Source of the DNA: Luteimonas kalidii | Lineage (GTDB): Bacteria > Pseudomonadota > Gammaproteobacteria > Xanthomonadales > Xanthomonadaceae | NCBI RefSeq assembly: GCF_029887935.1 | Contig: NZ_JARXRO010000018.1 | Location: forward strand, 332,330-396,329 | Length of the DNA: 64,000 nucleotides | Direction of reading: 5' to 3' | Part shown: positions 35,045-44,583 of the stretch, piece by piece | How the letters are laid out: each line of letters opens with the position of its first letter | Numbering within the stretch: the stretch's first letter is position 1 | Notes under the pieces: model-generated | Databases searched by the model: none | What the model was told of the DNA's origin: nothing | Seen by the model: only the letters and a program-made list of their open reading frames with translations | Position numbers and translations under genes: made by a program

Positions 35045-37120
35045 TTACTGCGGCACGTCGGCCGACTGCCGCAGCAGCGGGCTGTCCCAGCCCGCACGCG
35101 GCGCGAAGCGATCGCCGTAGCGCGCCTGCAGCGCCCTGAGGCGCTCGAGCAATGCGTCGGCACCGGTTTCGCGGATGGTCTGGATCGGGCCGCCGCGGAA
35201 CGGCGCGTAGCCGGTGCCGAAGATCACGCCGGCATCGAGCAGGTCCGGATCCTCGACCACGCCGTCGTGGAGCGCCGCCACCGCTTCGTTGAGCAGCGGC
35301 AGGATCAGGCGGTCCTCCAGGTCTTCCGGCGCGGCGTAGTCCTTCGGCACCTCGGGCTTCTTCGCCTTGCCGTCCTCCCACGCATAGAGTCCCTGGCCGT
35401 CTTTCTTGCCGCGCTTGCCGCTTTCCGGCGGCTGCGACAGCGCCGGCGGGATCTGCAGACCGAGGAACGGCGCCAGTTCCTGGCCCACGCCATAGGCGAC
35501 GTCCAGGCCCACGGTATCGATCAGTTCGATCGGTCCCATCGGCATGCCGTACTTCACCGCCGCCTTGTCGATCACCGCGCCCGGGATGCCTTCGGAATAG
35601 GCCAGCGCGGCCTCGAGCATGTACGGGAACAGCAGGCGGTTGACCAGGAAGCCGGGCGTCCCGGCGACCGACACCGGCAGCTTGTCGATCGCCTTGCAGA
35701 AGGCGGCGAGGCGCTGCTCCGTGGCCGGGTCCATCGCGGCGTGGCGCACGATCTCCACCAGCGGCATCAGCGCCACCGGATTGAAGTAGTGCAGGCCGCC
35801 GAACTGCGCCGGCCGCGCGAGCTGCCCGCGCAGTTCGTCGAGCGGAATCGACGAGGTGTTGGTGGCCAGCAGCGCGCCCGGCTTCAGGCGCGGCTCGACG
35901 CCGACGTACAGGTCGCGCTTGGCATCGGCATCCTCGATGATCGCCTCGATCACCAGGTCGGCATCGGCCACGCCCTCGCCAGCGAGGTCGGAAAGCAGGC
36001 GCGCCGCGACCTCGGGCCGCTTCGCCTCGTCCTTGACCTTCTTCGCGAACAGCTCCTGCGCGCGCAAGACCGCCTTGTCGATGTAGGGTTGCTCGCGGTC
36101 CTGCAGGGTGACCTGGAACCCCTTGTATGCCGACCACGCGGCGATGTCGCCACCCATCACGCCGGCACCGACCACGTGCACGTGCCCGATCCCGTGCGGC
36201 GCTTTCCCGCCCAGCCCTTTGAGCCGTTCCTGCAGGAAGAACACGCGCATCAGGTTGCGCGCGGTCGGCGTGCCGGCCAGCTTGACCACCGACTTGCGTT
36301 CGGCCGCCAGCCGCGCCTGGATCCCGCCGCCACTGCGGCGCCAGGTTTCGATCAACGCATACGGCGCGGGGTAGTGCTCCTTGCGCGCCTTGCGCGTGAC
36401 CTGCTTGACCAGCATCGGTGCCAGCACCTGGCGCGCCGGCCAGGTGTTGGTGATCCAGCCCAGGAAGCGCTGCCTGAACGGGCGTTCGCGGCCCTCGAGC
36501 GCGAGCTTCGCGGCCTCGTCGACCAGCAGCGCCGGCTCGACCACCTTGTCGACCAGCCCCATCGCGCGCGCGGACGAGGCCGAGAGCGTGCGCCCGGTGA
36601 GCATCACGTCCATCGCTGCCGGCGCACCGACCAGGCGCGGCAGGCGCACGCTGCCGCCCCAGCCGGGATAGATGCCCAGCTTCACCTCGGGCAGGCCGAT
36701 CCGGGTCGACGGGTCGCTGCTGGCCACGCGGTAGTCGCAGGCCAGCGAGATCTCGGTGCCGCCGCCCATGCAGAAGCCGTGGATCGCCGAGACCGTGGGG
36801 CAGGGCAGCTCGGCCAGGCGCTGGAACGCCTGCTGTCCGCGCCGGATCGAATCGCCGATCGTGCCCTTGCGGTCGAACTCGGCGAATTCGCGGATGTCGG
36901 CGCCGGCGATGAACCCCTTCTGCTTGGCCGAGCGCAGCACCAGCGCCTTGGGTGGATCCAGCGCAAGGCGCTCCAGCAGCGCCTCGAGTTCGATCAGCAC
37001 GTCCTGGCCGAAGGTGTTGACCGACTCGCCTGCGCGGTCGAAGGACAGCACCAGCACGCCGTCCGGGCGCAGCTCGACCTGCCAGTGGCTGAAGCGCAGT
37101 CCATCGAGGCCAGCGATCAT
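35045..37120 (-). CDS. FadB/FadJ-type fatty-acid oxidation multienzyme
   Basis: A 691-residue fusion enzyme of beta-oxidation: N-terminal enoyl-CoA hydratase and C-terminal 3-hydroxyacyl-CoA dehydrogenase. Catalytic glutamates Glu123 (GGGTEISLACDYR) and Glu145 (GLPEVKLGIYPGWGGS) are in place. The NAD-binding loop GAGVMGGDIA is at 318-327, and the dehydrogenase block GGLHYFNPVALMPLVEIV follows, then GFLVNRLLFPYMLEA and GYAPFRGGP. No thiolase (fadA/fadI) lies next to it, so it may be a FadJ-like second copy or pair in trans. Convergent with the TPR gene and divergent from rpoE. Confidence 0.9.
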   Translation of the reverse strand: MIAGLDGLRFSHWQVELRPDGVLVLSFDRAGESVNTFGQDVLIELEALLERLALDPPKALVLRSAKQKGFIAGADIREFAEFDRKGTIGDSIRRGQQAFQRLAELPCPTVSAIHGFCMGGGTEISLACDYRVASSDPSTRIGLPEVKLGIYPGWGGSVRLPRLVGAPAAMDVMLTGRTLSASSARAMGLVDKVVEPALLVDEAAKLALEGRERPFRQRFLGWITNTWPARQVLAPMLVKQVTRKARKEHYPAPYALIETWRRSGGGIQARLAAERKSVVKLAGTPTARNLMRVFFLQERLKGLGGKAPHGIGHVHVVGAGVMGGDIAAWSAYKGFQVTLQDREQPYIDKAVLRAQELFAKKVKDEAKRPEVAARLLSDLAGEGVADADLVIEAIIEDADAKRDLYVGVEPRLKPGALLATNTSSIPLDELRGQLARPAQFGGLHYFNPVALMPLVEIVRHAAMDPATEQRLAAFCKAIDKLPVSVAGTPGFLVNRLLFPYMLEAALAYSEGIPGAVIDKAAVKYGMPMGPIELIDTVGLDVAYGVGQELAPFLGLQIPPALSQPPESGKRGKKDGQGLYAWEDGKAKKPEVPKDYAAPEDLEDRLILPLLNEAVAALHDGVVEDPDLLDAGVIFGTGYAPFRGGPIQTIRETGADALLERLRALQARYGDRFAPRAGWDSPLLRQSADVPQ

Positions 37121-37276
37121 GCGGGACCATCCGTTAGGGTATGGGAAGTCCCCTTATGATCCAGAGGATGTTTCGCCGCAGTCAAATCGGCGCCGCGCGG
37201 GCCCGGGACGCGGGGGTTCGCGGTCGTCGCTTGCGCGCGGCGGCGGGCATCCCCAGATCCCGTGGAATCCGGGGGC

Positions 37277-37304
37277 GGAACTTCCGCTCCTGCCCGAGGT
37301 CACA
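37277..37304 (+). promoter_or_regulatory. sigma-E (RpoE-type) promoter of rpoE
   Basis: GGAACTT (37277-37283), 16 bases, then TCACA (37300-37304), matching the extracytoplasmic sigma-E layout (GGAACTT, 15-17 bases, TCnnA). It lies 43 bases before the rpoE ATG, so RpoE probably activates its own operon. Confidence 0.75.
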
Positions 37305-37347
37305 GCTGCCGGTCGGAAGGCCGGGCGAGTCAGGAGCGCCAGGCCCG

Positions 37348-37962
37348 ATGGCCGAGATCGACACCCAACAACTGGACCTCGAACTGGTCAGGCGCGTGCA
37401 GCGCGGCGACAGCGCGGCCTTCGACCTGCTGGTGCGCAAGTACCAGCACCGGATCGCGGCGCTGATCGGGCGCTACGTGCACGACTGGAGCGAGGTGCAG
37501 GACGTCGCCCAGGAGACCTTCATCCGTGCCTATCGCGCGATCGGGAATTTCCGCGGCGACGCCCAGTTCTACACCTGGCTGCACCGGATCGCCGTGAACA
37601 CCGCCAAGAATCATCTCGTTGCCGGCAATCGGCGCCCGCCTGGCGCGGACATCGACGTCGACGACGCCGAACAGTTCGACGCCGGCATCCGCCTGCGCGA
37701 CGGCGATACCCCGGAACGTGAACTGATGCGGCAGCAGCTGGAACAAACCGTCATGCGCGCGGTCGAAGCCCTGCCCGAGGAATTGCGGCTGGCGATCACG
37801 CTGCGCGAGGTCGACGGCCTGAGCTACGAAGAGATCGCCCAGCGCATGGATTGCCCGATCGGAACGGTGCGCTCGCGCATCTTCCGGGCGCGCGAGGCGA
37901 TCGATCAAGAGATGAAACCCCTGTTGGACAGCGACACCAGAGCGGAGCGCGCGGCACGATGA
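37348..37962 (+). CDS. rpoE: RNA polymerase sigma factor RpoE (sigma-24)
   Basis: A 204-residue group IV sigma factor. Region 2 runs AFDLLVRKYQHRIAALIGRYVHD and DVAQETFIRAYRAIGNFRGDAQFYTWLHRIAVN in blocks; region 4 has LPEELRLAITLREVDGLSYEE, IAQRMDCPIGTVRSRIFRAR. This is the AlgU/RpoE type that controls envelope stress genes. The ATG at 37348 (MAEIDTQQLD) gives the normal length (E. coli 191). Its stop overlaps rseA (ATGA), and a sigma-E promoter lies upstream. Confidence 0.95.
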   Translation: MAEIDTQQLDLELVRRVQRGDSAAFDLLVRKYQHRIAALIGRYVHDWSEVQDVAQETFIRAYRAIGNFRGDAQFYTWLHRIAVNTAKNHLVAGNRRPPGADIDVDDAEQFDAGIRLRDGDTPERELMRQQLEQTVMRAVEALPEELRLAITLREVDGLSYEEIAQRMDCPIGTVRSRIFRAREAIDQEMKPLLDSDTRAERAAR

Positions 37963-38939
37963 CCCACGTCGACGACAACGAGCCCCTGCAGATCGGACCG
38001 GACCCGGACAAGCTGTTCGTGTATCACCGCCAGCAACTGTCGGCGATGCTCGACGGCGAGCTGTCGCCGGACGAGGCCCGCTTCATGCTGCGGCGCCTGC
38101 AGCACGACACCACGCTGGCCTCCTGCTGGGAGCGCTGGCAGGTGTGCGGAGACGTCATGCGCGGCCAGCACAACGACCTGCTGCCGCGGGATTTCGCCGA
38201 GCGCATCGCGCTGTCGCTGGCGGGTGGGTCCGTGTCCGGCACTGAACCCGGCACCCCGGCGCGCAGCAGCCGTCCGCGCATCGCGCGCTGGGGTGGTGGT
38301 GCGGCGCTTGCGGCCTCGGTCGCGCTGCTCGCGGTCTTCGCCAGTCGCCAGCTGCCCGAGCCCGGCGCCGTTCCGCAGCCGGCAGACCGTGCGCCGCTGG
38401 TGGCGGAAGCCGGCTCCACGCCCGCGGCGCCGCTCGCGTCGGTCCCCAACGTGTCGGCCAGCAACGAAGCGCGCGTGGCGCAGGCGGAGGAGCGCGGCGG
38501 TGCGCCCGAAGCTGCGACCGCGCTCGCGGCGGCTGCGTTGGCGGTGGCGGAGACGCCCCGCCGGGCCGCCGAGCGGCGCACCCGCGCGCAGTCCCCTGCG
38601 GTGGCACGCGTGCGGCAGGCGCGGCCCCAGGCAGCGCCTGCGCTTGTCGCCGATGCGCCACCGGCGGTGGCCGTGAATGCATCTCCCATCGTGCTCGAGC
38701 GGCCCGATGCGGTGGCGGTCGACCGCGACCCGTTCGCGATGCCGCCAGCCGCCACGGCGCGGCCCTGGCCCCGCTCGCTGCTGCCGGCTGCCGGTGCCTA
38801 TACCGTGGCGGGCGGTGGACTGGCGCCGCGCGAGCCTGCGTTCGAACCGTTCCGGCCTGCCTCCGCCGCGGCCTCGCCGTGGCCGGTGTCCGAGGTCGCC
38901 AGCCAGGCGCCGGACGCGGCGCCGCCACCGCAACCCTGA
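37959..38939 (+). CDS. rseA: sigma-E anti-sigma factor RseA/MucA-type
   Basis: A 326-residue single-pass membrane protein. The N-terminal cytoplasmic domain has the RseA signature QLSAMLDGELSPDEARFMLR (about 24-43) and CWERWQVCGDVMRG, followed by one helix (AALAASVALLAVFA, near 109-122). The periplasmic part is unusually long (about 200 residues) and Ala/Pro-rich, unlike the short RseA/MucA tails of E. coli and Pseudomonas; site-1 cleavage by a DegS-like protease would act there. No rseB/mucB follows; mucD comes next. Confidence 0.87.
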   Translation: MTHVDDNEPLQIGPDPDKLFVYHRQQLSAMLDGELSPDEARFMLRRLQHDTTLASCWERWQVCGDVMRGQHNDLLPRDFAERIALSLAGGSVSGTEPGTPARSSRPRIARWGGGAALAASVALLAVFASRQLPEPGAVPQPADRAPLVAEAGSTPAAPLASVPNVSASNEARVAQAEERGGAPEAATALAAAALAVAETPRRAAERRTRAQSPAVARVRQARPQAAPALVADAPPAVAVNASPIVLERPDAVAVDRDPFAMPPAATARPWPRSLLPAAGAYTVAGGGLAPREPAFEPFRPASAAASPWPVSEVASQAPDAAPPPQP

Positions 38940-39045
38940 TCCATCCGCCTCGGGCCATCGTGCCGCTGCGCTGGCGATGCGCGGGGGCCCGTGGCGCCGC
39001 CGCGCAGGCCCGCCTTCCTGTCGATCGAGTCGAGAGTCCGTCCCG

Positions 39046-40605
39046 ATGAAAACCCCGGTGTCCGCCTTCGTCCTCATCCTGCTCGCGTCCGCCGCCACCA
39101 CAGCGGTGGTGCTGCCCATCGCGACCGCGCGACCCGCGGGCGACGGCGTGGCCGCCACGCCGCTCGCCGGCCAGGCGACCGCGGTGCCGGCGCAGCCGCT
39201 GGTCAGCGGACTGCCCGATTTCACCCGCCTGGTCGAACAGGTGGGTCCGGCGGTGGTCAAGATCGACACCACGATGGGCGCCCGCCGGGCCGCGCGTGGC
39301 GCGCAGTCGCCCGACGATGCCTTCCCCGGCGATGATCAGATTCCCGAGATCTTCCGCCGCTTCTTCGGTCCCGGCTTCCAGATGCCCGGGCCGGGCGGAC
39401 AGGGCCCGGTACCGCGCGGTCGCGCGATGGGCACCGGCTTCCTGATCTCCGACGACGGGTATGTCCTGACCAACCATCACGTGATCGACAGCGCCGACGA
39501 GGTGAAGGTCACGCTCAGCGACCTGCGCGAGTTCACCGCGAAGGTGGTCGGGAGCGACGAGCGCTCGGACGTGGCGCTGCTGAAGATCGAGGGCAAGGGC
39601 CTGCCGGTGCTGCGTACGGCCAACGGTTCGGCGGTCAAGCCCGGGCAGTGGGCGGTGGCGATCGGGTCGCCGTTCGGGCTGGAGCAGTCCGTGACCGCGG
39701 GCATCGTGAGTGCGGTCGGCCGCAGCAATCCGTACGCGAACCAGCAGTACGTGCCCTTCATCCAGACCGACGTCGCGATCAACCAGGGCAATTCCGGCGG
39801 TCCGCTGCTCAACACCGCCGGCGAGGTGATCGGAATCAATTCGCAGATCTTCAGCAACTCCGGCGGCTACATGGGCGTGAGCTTCGCGATCCCGATCGAC
39901 GTGGCCATGAACGTGGTCGGGCAGCTGAAGGACACCGGACGCGTGCAGCGCGGACAGCTCGGCGTGCAGTTCCAGGCCACCGGCATCACCTCCGAGCAGG
40001 CGCGTGGCTTCGGCCTGCCCGACACGCTCGGGGCGCTGGTCAGCGAGGTCGTGCCGGGCAGCCCGGCGGAAAAGGCCGGCATCGAGCCGGGCGACGTGAT
40101 CCGCAGCGCCGACGGCGTCGCGATCCGCCAGCCGAGCGACCTGCCGCCGATCGTCGGCAACAAGGTGCCCGGCACGAAGATGACGATCGGCGTGTTCCGC
40201 GAAGGCCGCGAGCGCACGTTCGACGTGACCCTGAGCGAGCTCGACGACAGCACGGTGGCCGGTGGCCCTGCACCGCGTCCCGGCGCACCGGCCCCCGACG
40301 GCGGCGCGGGCGCCAACGTCTTGGGTCTGGTGACCCAGGACCTGACCGAGGCCCAGCGCCGCCAGCTGGGGCTGGATGCGCGGGAAGGCGTCGGCATCGC
40401 ACGGGTGGAGGGCCTGGCCGCGCGCGAGGCCGGCCTGGCGCCGGGTGACGTGGTGCTGCGCGTCGGTCGCACGCCCGTGGGCAGTGCCGCCGCGCTCGAG
40501 CGCGAACTGCGTGGCGTGGAGGCCGGCGAGACGGTGATGCTGCTGGTGCGCAGCCGCGCCGGCGGCAGCCGCTTCGTCGCCATCACCCCCGGCGGGGACG
40601 AGTAA
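39046..40605 (+). CDS. mucD: periplasmic Do-family serine protease (MucD/DegP)
   Basis: A 519-residue trypsin-like protease/chaperone with two PDZ domains. A signal or anchor helix (SAFVLILLASAATTAVVLP) leads into a loop and the protease domain with catalytic His145 (TNHHVI), Asp175 (RSDVALLK) and Ser250 (INQGNSGGP). PDZ1 starts QLGVQFQATGITSEQARGFG; PDZ2 contains LGLDAREGVGIARVEG. As last gene of rpoE-rseA-mucD it belongs to the envelope-stress response, degrading misfolded periplasmic proteins and damping the signal. Confidence 0.93.
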   Translation: MKTPVSAFVLILLASAATTAVVLPIATARPAGDGVAATPLAGQATAVPAQPLVSGLPDFTRLVEQVGPAVVKIDTTMGARRAARGAQSPDDAFPGDDQIPEIFRRFFGPGFQMPGPGGQGPVPRGRAMGTGFLISDDGYVLTNHHVIDSADEVKVTLSDLREFTAKVVGSDERSDVALLKIEGKGLPVLRTANGSAVKPGQWAVAIGSPFGLEQSVTAGIVSAVGRSNPYANQQYVPFIQTDVAINQGNSGGPLLNTAGEVIGINSQIFSNSGGYMGVSFAIPIDVAMNVVGQLKDTGRVQRGQLGVQFQATGITSEQARGFGLPDTLGALVSEVVPGSPAEKAGIEPGDVIRSADGVAIRQPSDLPPIVGNKVPGTKMTIGVFREGRERTFDVTLSELDDSTVAGGPAPRPGAPAPDGGAGANVLGLVTQDLTEAQRRQLGLDAREGVGIARVEGLAAREAGLAPGDVVLRVGRTPVGSAAALERELRGVEAGETVMLLVRSRAGGSRFVAITPGGDE

Positions 40606-40624
40606 CCTCCGATTTCGCCGTCCG

Positions 40625-40649
40625 GCGGCCGCGCTTCCCGCGCGGCCGC
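40625..40649 (+). terminator. stem-loop after mucD
   Basis: A perfect ten-pair GC stem (GCGGCCGCGC / GCGCGGCCGC) with a five-base loop, 20 bases after the mucD stop, followed by TTCAA. The T run is short, so termination may be partial. Confidence 0.55.
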
Positions 40650-40805
40650 TTCAAGGCCGCATGCCCGGCGCTTCGGACAGCCGCGTGGCGGACAGCGTCC
40701 GAACCGGCGTTCGGCCCTGATCGGGGCGGCGGCGGTCGCGGGAGCGACGGCGCGCTATGCGATAATCCCGCGTTGTCCTGCTGACGGCGTGGCCGCCGCC
40801 TCCCC

Positions 40806-42611
40806 ATGTCCGACCCGATGCGGCTGATCCGCAACTTCTCCATCATCGCCCACGTCGACCACGGCAAGTCGACCCTGGCCGACCGCATCATCCAGATCTG
40901 CGGCGGGCTCCAGGCGCGCGAGATGGAGGCGCAGGTGCTCGATTCGAATCCGATCGAGCGCGAGCGCGGAATCACGATCAAGGCGCAGTCGGTGTCGTTG
41001 CCGTACACGGCCGCCGACGGCCAGACCTACCAGCTCAACTTCATCGACACGCCCGGGCACGTCGACTTCAGTTACGAGGTCTCGCGCTCGCTGGCCGCGT
41101 GCGAGGGCGCGCTGCTGGTGGTCGATGCCGCCCAGGGCGTCGAGGCGCAGTCGGTCGCCAACTGCTACACCGCGGTCGAGCAGGGCCTGGAAGTGGTGCC
41201 GGTGCTCAACAAGATCGACCTGCCCACCGCGGACATCGACAAGGCCAAGGCCGAGATCGAGGCGGTGATCGGCATCGATGCCGAGGACGCCATCGCGGTC
41301 AGCGCCAAGACCGGCCTCAACGTCGAGCAGGTGCTGGAGGCGATCGTGCATCGCATCCCGCCGCCCCGGCCGCGCGACACCGACAAGCTGCAGGCCCTGA
41401 TCATCGATTCGTGGTTCGACAACTACCTGGGCGTGGTGTCGCTGGTGCGCGTGATGCAGGGCGAGATCGGGCCCAAGACCAAGATCCTGGTGATGTCGAC
41501 CGGGCGCACCCACGAGGTCGACAAGGTCGGCGTGTTCACGCCCAAGCGCAAGGAGCTGAAGAAGCTCGGCGCGGGCGAGGTGGGCTGGATCACCGCCTCG
41601 ATCAAGGACGTGCACGGCGCCCCGGTGGGCGACACGCTGACCCTGGCTGCAGACCCCGCGGCGAAACCGCTTCCGGGCTTCCAGGAGATGCAGCCGCGCG
41701 TGTTCGCGGGGCTGTTCCCGGTCAATGCCGAGGACTATCCCGACCTGCGCGAGGCGCTGGACAAGCTGCGTCTCAACGATGCCGCGCTGCGCTTCGAGCC
41801 GGAGAGCTCCGAGGCGATGGGCTTCGGCTTCCGCTGCGGCTTCCTCGGCATGCTGCACATGGAGATCGTGCAGGAGCGGTTGGAGCGCGAGTACGACCTC
41901 GACCTGATCTCCACGGCGCCGACCGTGGTGTACGAGGTGCTGCGCACCGACGGCGAGGTGATGCCGCTGGACAACCCGGCCAAGCTGCCCCCGGCGAACC
42001 AGATCCAGGAAGTGCGCGAGCCAATCATCCGCGCCAACATCCTCACGCCCGAGGCCTACATCGGCGCGATCATCAAGCTGTGCGAGGACAAGCGCGGCGT
42101 GCAGATCGGCATCCAGTACCTCGCCAGCCAGGTGCAGATCAGCTACGAGCTGCCGATGGCCGAGGTGGTGCTGGACTTCTTCGACAAGCTCAAGTCCGTC
42201 AGCCGCGGCTACGCCTCGCTCGACTACCAGTTCCTGCGCTTCGACGCCGGTCCGTTCGTGCGCGTGGACACGCTGATCAACGGCGACAAGGTCGACGCAC
42301 TGTCGATCATCGTGCACCGCAGCCACGCCGACCGCCGCGGCCGCGAGCTGACCGAGAAAATGAAGGAGCTGATCCCGCGCCAGCAGTTCGACGTCGCGAT
42401 CCAGGCCGCCATCGGTTCCCAGGTCATCGCCCGCACCACGGTCAAGGCGCTGCGCAAGAACGTGCTGGCCAAGTGCTACGGCGGCGACATCAGCCGCAAG
42501 AAGAAGCTCCTGGAAAAGCAGAAGGAAGGCAAGAAGCGGATGAAGCAGGTCGGCCGGGTGGAGATCCCGCAGGAAGCGTTCCTGGCGGTGCTGCAGGTGG
42601 ACAACAAGTAG
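40806..42611 (+). CDS. lepA: elongation factor 4 (LepA)
   Basis: A 601-residue translational GTPase that acts on stalled or initiating ribosomes. G1 [13 protein letters not shown] (15-27), [13 protein letters not shown] switch I region, [16 protein letters not shown] (G3), NKIDLP (G4) and SAKTG (G5). LepA-specific C-terminal block [20 protein letters not shown] and [15 protein letters not shown]. Length matches E. coli (599). It precedes lepB as usual. An extended -10 (TGCGATAAT near 40759-40766) lies about 40 bases before the ATG. Confidence 0.97.
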   Translation: MSDPMRLIRNFSIIAHVDHGKSTLADRIIQICGGLQAREMEAQVLDSNPIERERGITIKAQSVSLPYTAADGQTYQLNFIDTPGHVDFSYEVSRSLAACEGALLVVDAAQGVEAQSVANCYTAVEQGLEVVPVLNKIDLPTADIDKAKAEIEAVIGIDAEDAIAVSAKTGLNVEQVLEAIVHRIPPPRPRDTDKLQALIIDSWFDNYLGVVSLVRVMQGEIGPKTKILVMSTGRTHEVDKVGVFTPKRKELKKLGAGEVGWITASIKDVHGAPVGDTLTLAADPAAKPLPGFQEMQPRVFAGLFPVNAEDYPDLREALDKLRLNDAALRFEPESSEAMGFGFRCGFLGMLHMEIVQERLEREYDLDLISTAPTVVYEVLRTDGEVMPLDNPAKLPPANQIQEVREPIIRANILTPEAYIGAIIKLCEDKRGVQIGIQYLASQVQISYELPMAEVVLDFFDKLKSVSRGYASLDYQFLRFDAGPFVRVDTLINGDKVDALSIIVHRSHADRRGRELTEKMKELIPRQQFDVAIQAAIGSQVIARTTVKALRKNVLAKCYGGDISRKKKLLEKQKEGKKRMKQVGRVEIPQEAFLAVLQVDNK

Positions 42612-42624
42612 GGGATGGCGTGAC

Positions 42625-43422
42625 ATGATGAAATGGTTCGAGGTCGCGCTGGTCGTCCTGACCTTCGCCACGGGCATCACCTGGCTGCTCGACAGGCTGC
42701 TGTTCGCCAGGCGCCGCGCCGCACGCGCCGGACTGATCGACGAGAAGGAGCCGGTAGTCGTCGACTACGCGCGCGCCTTCTTCCCGGTGCTGTTCTTCGT
42801 GCTGATCCTGCGCAGCTTCATCGCCGAGCCGTTCCGGATCCCGTCCAGCTCGATGATGCCGACCCTGCTGATCGGCGACTTCATCCTGGTCAACAAGTTC
42901 ACCTACGGCATCCGCCTGCCGATCAACAACCGCAAGGTGATCGCGCTGGGCGAGCCCGAGCGGGGCGACGTGGTGGTGTTCCGGCCGCCGCACCATCCCG
43001 ACCAGGACTGGATCAAGCGCGTGGTCGGCCTGCCCGGTGACGTGGTCGCCTATCGGGACAACACCGTCTACGTCAATGGCGAGCCGTTCGAGTACGGCCG
43101 TGCCATTGCCTACGAGGGCGCCGGCCGCGGCCGCGACATGACCGGCGCGGAGCTGGTCCAGGAAACGATGCCGGGCCGAAGCCACCTCGTCCTGGAGACG
43201 GTGCGGCCGGGCGGGTTCGACCCGGGCGAAGGCGAATGGCGCGTGCCCGAGGGCGAGTATTTCGTGATGGGCGACAACCGCGATCGCAGCGACGACAGCC
43301 GGTTTTGGGGTACGCTGCCGGAGAGCCAGCTGCGGGGCAAGGCGTTCCTGGTCTGGATGAACCTCGACTCGAGCGCGCCTGGCTGGGTCGACTGGAGCCG
43401 GATCGGCGGCAGCATTCCGTAG
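42625..43422 (+). CDS. lepB: signal peptidase I
   Basis: A 265-residue inner-membrane protease that removes signal peptides. One N-terminal helix, a charged loop, then a second helix FFPVLFFVLILRSFIAEPF. The catalytic dyad is Ser76 (IPSSSMMPT) and Lys131 (DWIKRVVGLPGD). Box E is GDNRDRSDDSRFWG. The start has two consecutive ATGs (42625 and 42628). It follows lepA by 13 bases and precedes rnc-era, the conserved order. Confidence 0.96.
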   Translation: MMKWFEVALVVLTFATGITWLLDRLLFARRRAARAGLIDEKEPVVVDYARAFFPVLFFVLILRSFIAEPFRIPSSSMMPTLLIGDFILVNKFTYGIRLPINNRKVIALGEPERGDVVVFRPPHHPDQDWIKRVVGLPGDVVAYRDNTVYVNGEPFEYGRAIAYEGAGRGRDMTGAELVQETMPGRSHLVLETVRPGGFDPGEGEWRVPEGEYFVMGDNRDRSDDSRFWGTLPESQLRGKAFLVWMNLDSSAPGWVDWSRIGGSIP

Positions 43423-43485
43423 GCCGGTCAGAATTGGGGCGCCGGCGCGACCGGCGGCAACGGGATCAACCGGGGGAATCGAGGC

Positions 43486-43875
43486 ATGAACACGCGTCGC
43501 AAGCAGGGCGGCATCACGCTGCTGGGGTTCATCATCGTCGCAGGCGTGGCCGGGTTTTTCGTCTTCATCGGCATCAAGCTGTTTCCGATGTATTCCGAGT
43601 ACTACTCGGTGAAATCCGCGCTCAAGGGTCTGGCGGCCGAGCCGGGCGTGGGCAATTACCCGCCGGGGCGGATCCAGGAACTGTTTTTTCGCCGCCTCAA
43701 CATCAGCTACTCGTCCCATGTGAAGAAGGAACACGTCAAGATCCAGCGCGTGGGCGAGGCATGGCAGATGGACGTGACGTACGAGGTGCGTGAGCCGCTG
43801 GTCGCGAACCTCGATGCGGTCGGCCGGTTCCACGCCACCCAGCTGCTGTCCGGTAGCGGTGCAGACCCGAACTGA
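43486..43875 (+). CDS. DUF4845 membrane protein
   Basis: A 129-residue protein with one N-terminal helix ([27 protein letters not shown] region, residues 6-32), starting with a pilin-like [15 protein letters not shown]. This is DUF4845, typically found between lepB and rnc in beta- and gammaproteobacteria, exactly as here. Its end overlaps the rnc start by 17 bases. The Gly-Ile-Thr-Leu-Leu-Gly-Phe segment resembles a type IV pilin start, but no downstream pilin features follow. Function unknown. Confidence 0.85.
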   Translation: MNTRRKQGGITLLGFIIVAGVAGFFVFIGIKLFPMYSEYYSVKSALKGLAAEPGVGNYPPGRIQELFFRRLNISYSSHVKKEHVKIQRVGEAWQMDVTYEVREPLVANLDAVGRFHATQLLSGSGADPN

Positions 43876-44536
43876 TCAGGCGACCGCCTTCGCGGGCCAC
43901 GCCTTCGCCACGCCCGCGCTGCTCGCCCAAGCGCTGACCCATCGTAGCGCCGGGGCGCCGCACAACGAACGGCTGGAGTTCCTCGGCGACGCCGTGCTCG
44001 GCATGATCGTGGCCGAGGCGCTGTACGCGCGCTGGCCGAAGGCCGACGAAGGATCCCTGACCCGCGCGCGCGCCGAACTCGTGCGCGAATCCGCGTTGGC
44101 CGCCGTGGCGCGCCGGCTGGAGATCGGACCTCGCCTGGTGCTGGGCCCGGGCGAGATGAAGTCCGGCGGCCACCGGCGCGATTCGATCCTGTCGGATGCG
44201 CTGGAGGCGATCATCGGCGCGATCTACCTCGATGCCGGTTTCGAGGCCTGCCGGCGGGTCGTGCTGCCCTGGTTCGAGGCCGCCGTGTCCGCGGTGCCGG
44301 CGAGCAAGGTCGGCAAGGACGCCAAGACCCGTCTCCAGGAGTGGCTGCAGGGGCGCCAGAAGCCGCTGCCGCAGTACGTGCTGCAGCAGGAGTCGGGCGA
44401 GGAGCACGCCCGGATCTTCGTGGTCCGCTGCGTGCTGTCCGACCCGCCACTCGCCGGCGAAGGCGAGGGCGGCTCGCGGCGTGCGGCCGAGCAGGTCGCG
44501 GCCGAGGCCGTCCTCGGGCAGCTGCCCGGGGCCTGA
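43859..44536 (+). CDS. rnc: ribonuclease III
   Basis: A 225-residue double-strand-specific endonuclease for rRNA and mRNA processing. Signature [14 protein letters not shown] with Glu40 and Asp44; second metal residues Asp113 and Glu116 in [14 protein letters not shown] dsRNA-binding domain follows ([20 protein letters not shown], then the C-terminal [18 protein letters not shown]). The GTG at 43859, inside the upstream gene, gives the standard length (E. coli 226). Followed by era. Confidence 0.95.
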   Translation: MQTRTDQATAFAGHAFATPALLAQALTHRSAGAPHNERLEFLGDAVLGMIVAEALYARWPKADEGSLTRARAELVRESALAAVARRLEIGPRLVLGPGEMKSGGHRRDSILSDALEAIIGAIYLDAGFEACRRVVLPWFEAAVSAVPASKVGKDAKTRLQEWLQGRQKPLPQYVLQQESGEEHARIFVVRCVLSDPPLAGEGEGGSRRAAEQVAAEAVLGQLPGA

Positions 44537-44571
44537 CGGCCCGCGATTTGCCCTCGGCCCGTCCGCGCGCG

Positions 44572-44577
44572 GACAAT
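44572..44577 (+). promoter_or_regulatory. -10-like GACAAT six bases before era
   Basis: GACAAT followed by exactly six bases and the era ATG. A TTGCCC at 44548-44553, 18 bases upstream, is a fair -35. This would give era a separate leaderless transcript. Confidence 0.4.
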
Positions 44578-44583
44578 CAGCGC

